Part shown: positions 63,137 to 64,000 of the stretch, one piece after another
Layout: every line of letters begins with the position of its first letter
How positions within the stretch are numbered: position 1 is the stretch's first letter
DNA from: Sphaerosporella brunnea
Lineage: Eukaryota; Ascomycota; Pezizomycetes; Pezizales; Pyronemataceae
Assembly: GCA_008704415.1 (NCBI GenBank)
Contig: VXIS01000133.1
Location: forward strand, 1-64,000
Length of the DNA stretch: 64,000 nt
Direction: 5' to 3'
Notes under the pieces: model-generated
Databases searched by the model: none
What the model saw: only the letters and a program-made list of their open reading frames with translations
Told to the model about the DNA's origin: nothing
Position numbers and translations under genes: made by a program

Positions 63137-64000
63137 GATAGAACAATAAATTTACCGTCTGGCCGTGCCTTTCTTGGTCCATTATTCTCATCAGCCCTGA
63201 ACGCGCCTGCAAAAGTCATGGATTTTGTCAACCCGCCGATTTTTATTTTTGCTGTGCTCGAACCTTAGCACTAAGCAGCAGGAGCTGGCTGTCATGCTTC
63301 TTAACTTTGTTTACGCAAAGGCAAATGAAGAGCGTCGCCGAGCCCTCCACTTCTACCTCACCAGATGTTGTCCCCAACCTCCCAGGGAATCTGCCAGGCA
63401 TTCCATGTATGCTGCCGGAAACGATCCAGCATTCATCACAACCATGGGCTTTGATACCACAGCGTTTAACCTCTTTCTCAAGCCTTTCAAACCCAATTGG
63501 AAGACCACACCAATTTCACGAAAAGATCTCCACCCAGAAAGCTCACAAGATCGGCCACAGCAAACGGTCACTGGACGCTTCTGGTGTGTTTGGACCTGAG
63601 GTACCCTACCTCACTTCAACGATGGCCGACTACACCCTTCAGTAAATATTTAGATTGACCCCTGCTGTCTGTTCACGCTAATGAAACTTGGGGGTGAAGA
63701 TCCTGGTGCAAGTGCTCTGCGAAATCCCAAACGTTCTTTACCGTTGCCTAAAAAGAAAGAAATTGAACATTTTGCCAAGCTTATCCGCACTCGGCATCTG
63801 ATCCTGACCTACGGTTTTGGTTTTGTCGATTGACTTCATCTACCAATTGGGAAATCACAAAGTCTGCAGGTTCAAAATGCATTTTACAACGGGTGGTGCA
63901 GCAGTCATTTCACGTCGAACCTTTTTGCTTCTACACCGAACGGCACAATTGTTCACGCTACGGTCAACGCCCTGGGAAGCTGGCAAGACCCAGCGATATC
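63137..64000 (+). pseudogene. PIF/Harbinger-type DDE transposase remnant, runs off the window
   Basis: Plus-strand order: a decayed start (MDFVNPPIFIFAVLEP, 63219), ELAVMLLNFVYAKANEERRR, ALHFYLTRCCPQPPRESARH, GNDPAFITTMGFDTTAF, LKPFKPNWKTTPISRKDLHP, KIGHSKRSLDASGVFG, YLTSTMADYTLQ, IFRLTPAVCSR, GFVD-LHLPIGKSQ, NAFYNGWCSSHFTSNLFAS and VNALGSWQD. The catalytic Asp in GFVDG (followed here by TGA instead of Gly) and in SWQD fit the DDE_4 superfamily of PIF/Harbinger transposases. Stops at LQ-, after CSR and after GFVD, plus frame changes, mean no active enzyme. The third catalytic residue would lie beyond 64000. Confidence 0.75.

Noticed and set aside
1..64000. CRISPR arrays, tRNA or rRNA genes
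   Set aside because: No regularly spaced short direct repeats with unique spacers, and no segment with convincing tRNA A/B boxes or rRNA core sequence was seen. The tandem arrays present are satellites and minisatellites.

Overview
The window is eukaryotic DNA, most likely fungal (inference). Spliced genes carry short GT-AG introns of about 49-65 bp, two of them with a GCTAAC branch-point box. Telomere-like CCCTAA/TTAGGG tracts occur, and the transposon families (Tad-like LINEs, copia, hAT, Mutator-like, PIF/Harbinger, Pif1/Helitron helicase) together with a Crinkler-type kinase suggest a fungus, perhaps an early-diverging one. The species cannot be named. Gene density is very low and nearly everything is a broken mobile element, as in subtelomeric or accessory compartments. 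The CCCTAA tract at 109-135 is internal and short, so it is not evidence for a chromosome end.

Only two genes look intact. At 12279-13305 a two-exon gene encodes a predicted coiled-coil protein with an RNxxAH motif (HEPN-like ribonuclease signature) behind a mitochondrial-like leader. At 49010-51330 a four-exon gene encodes a protein of about 713 residues with a tandem-repeat coiled coil, a PD-(D/E)xK nuclease-like domain and a complete protein kinase domain, the architecture of Crinkler/RHS-type (CR) effectors. A possible two-exon gene lies at 54179-54977 (minus).

Layout: 0-12 kb is mostly unrecognisable sequence with a decayed coiled-coil gene (5.1-6.0 kb), a LINE RNase H remnant (8.4-9.0 kb), a Gln-rich ORF and a copia integrase remnant (10.2-11.6 kb). 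14.9-18.7 kb holds MULE, hAT and LINE scraps. 19.3-25.3 kb carries two paralogous pseudogenes of an unrecognised family, one split by a hAT-like element, with small MITEs nearby. 25.5-28.1 kb is a Pif1-like helicase remnant split by a hAT MITE, followed by a LINE tail. 28.5-37.9 kb is an LTR-like segment, hAT remnants, dispersed repeats and another LINE tail. 38.8-40.3 kb has an ankyrin pseudogene and duplicated RecQ motif VI fragments. 40.8-42.1 kb is a 44-bp satellite in a higher-order arrangement. 43.1-43.8 kb is a PIF-like MITE. 45.5-48.0 kb is a copia pol gene interrupted by a LINE with a 15-bp target duplication. 53-64 kb contains MITEs, LINE ORF1, MULE and PIF/Harbinger remnants, the last running off the window.

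The clearest evidence is structural. Exact target-site duplications define a LINE (46495-47218), a hAT element (20032-21842), a hAT MITE (25656-26373), two 0.18-kb MITEs (23993-24175, 53390-53570), a TA-site MITE (23008-23378, with an empty paralogous site in the same window) and a TTA-site element (43135-43836). They give a relative order of insertion for parts of the region.
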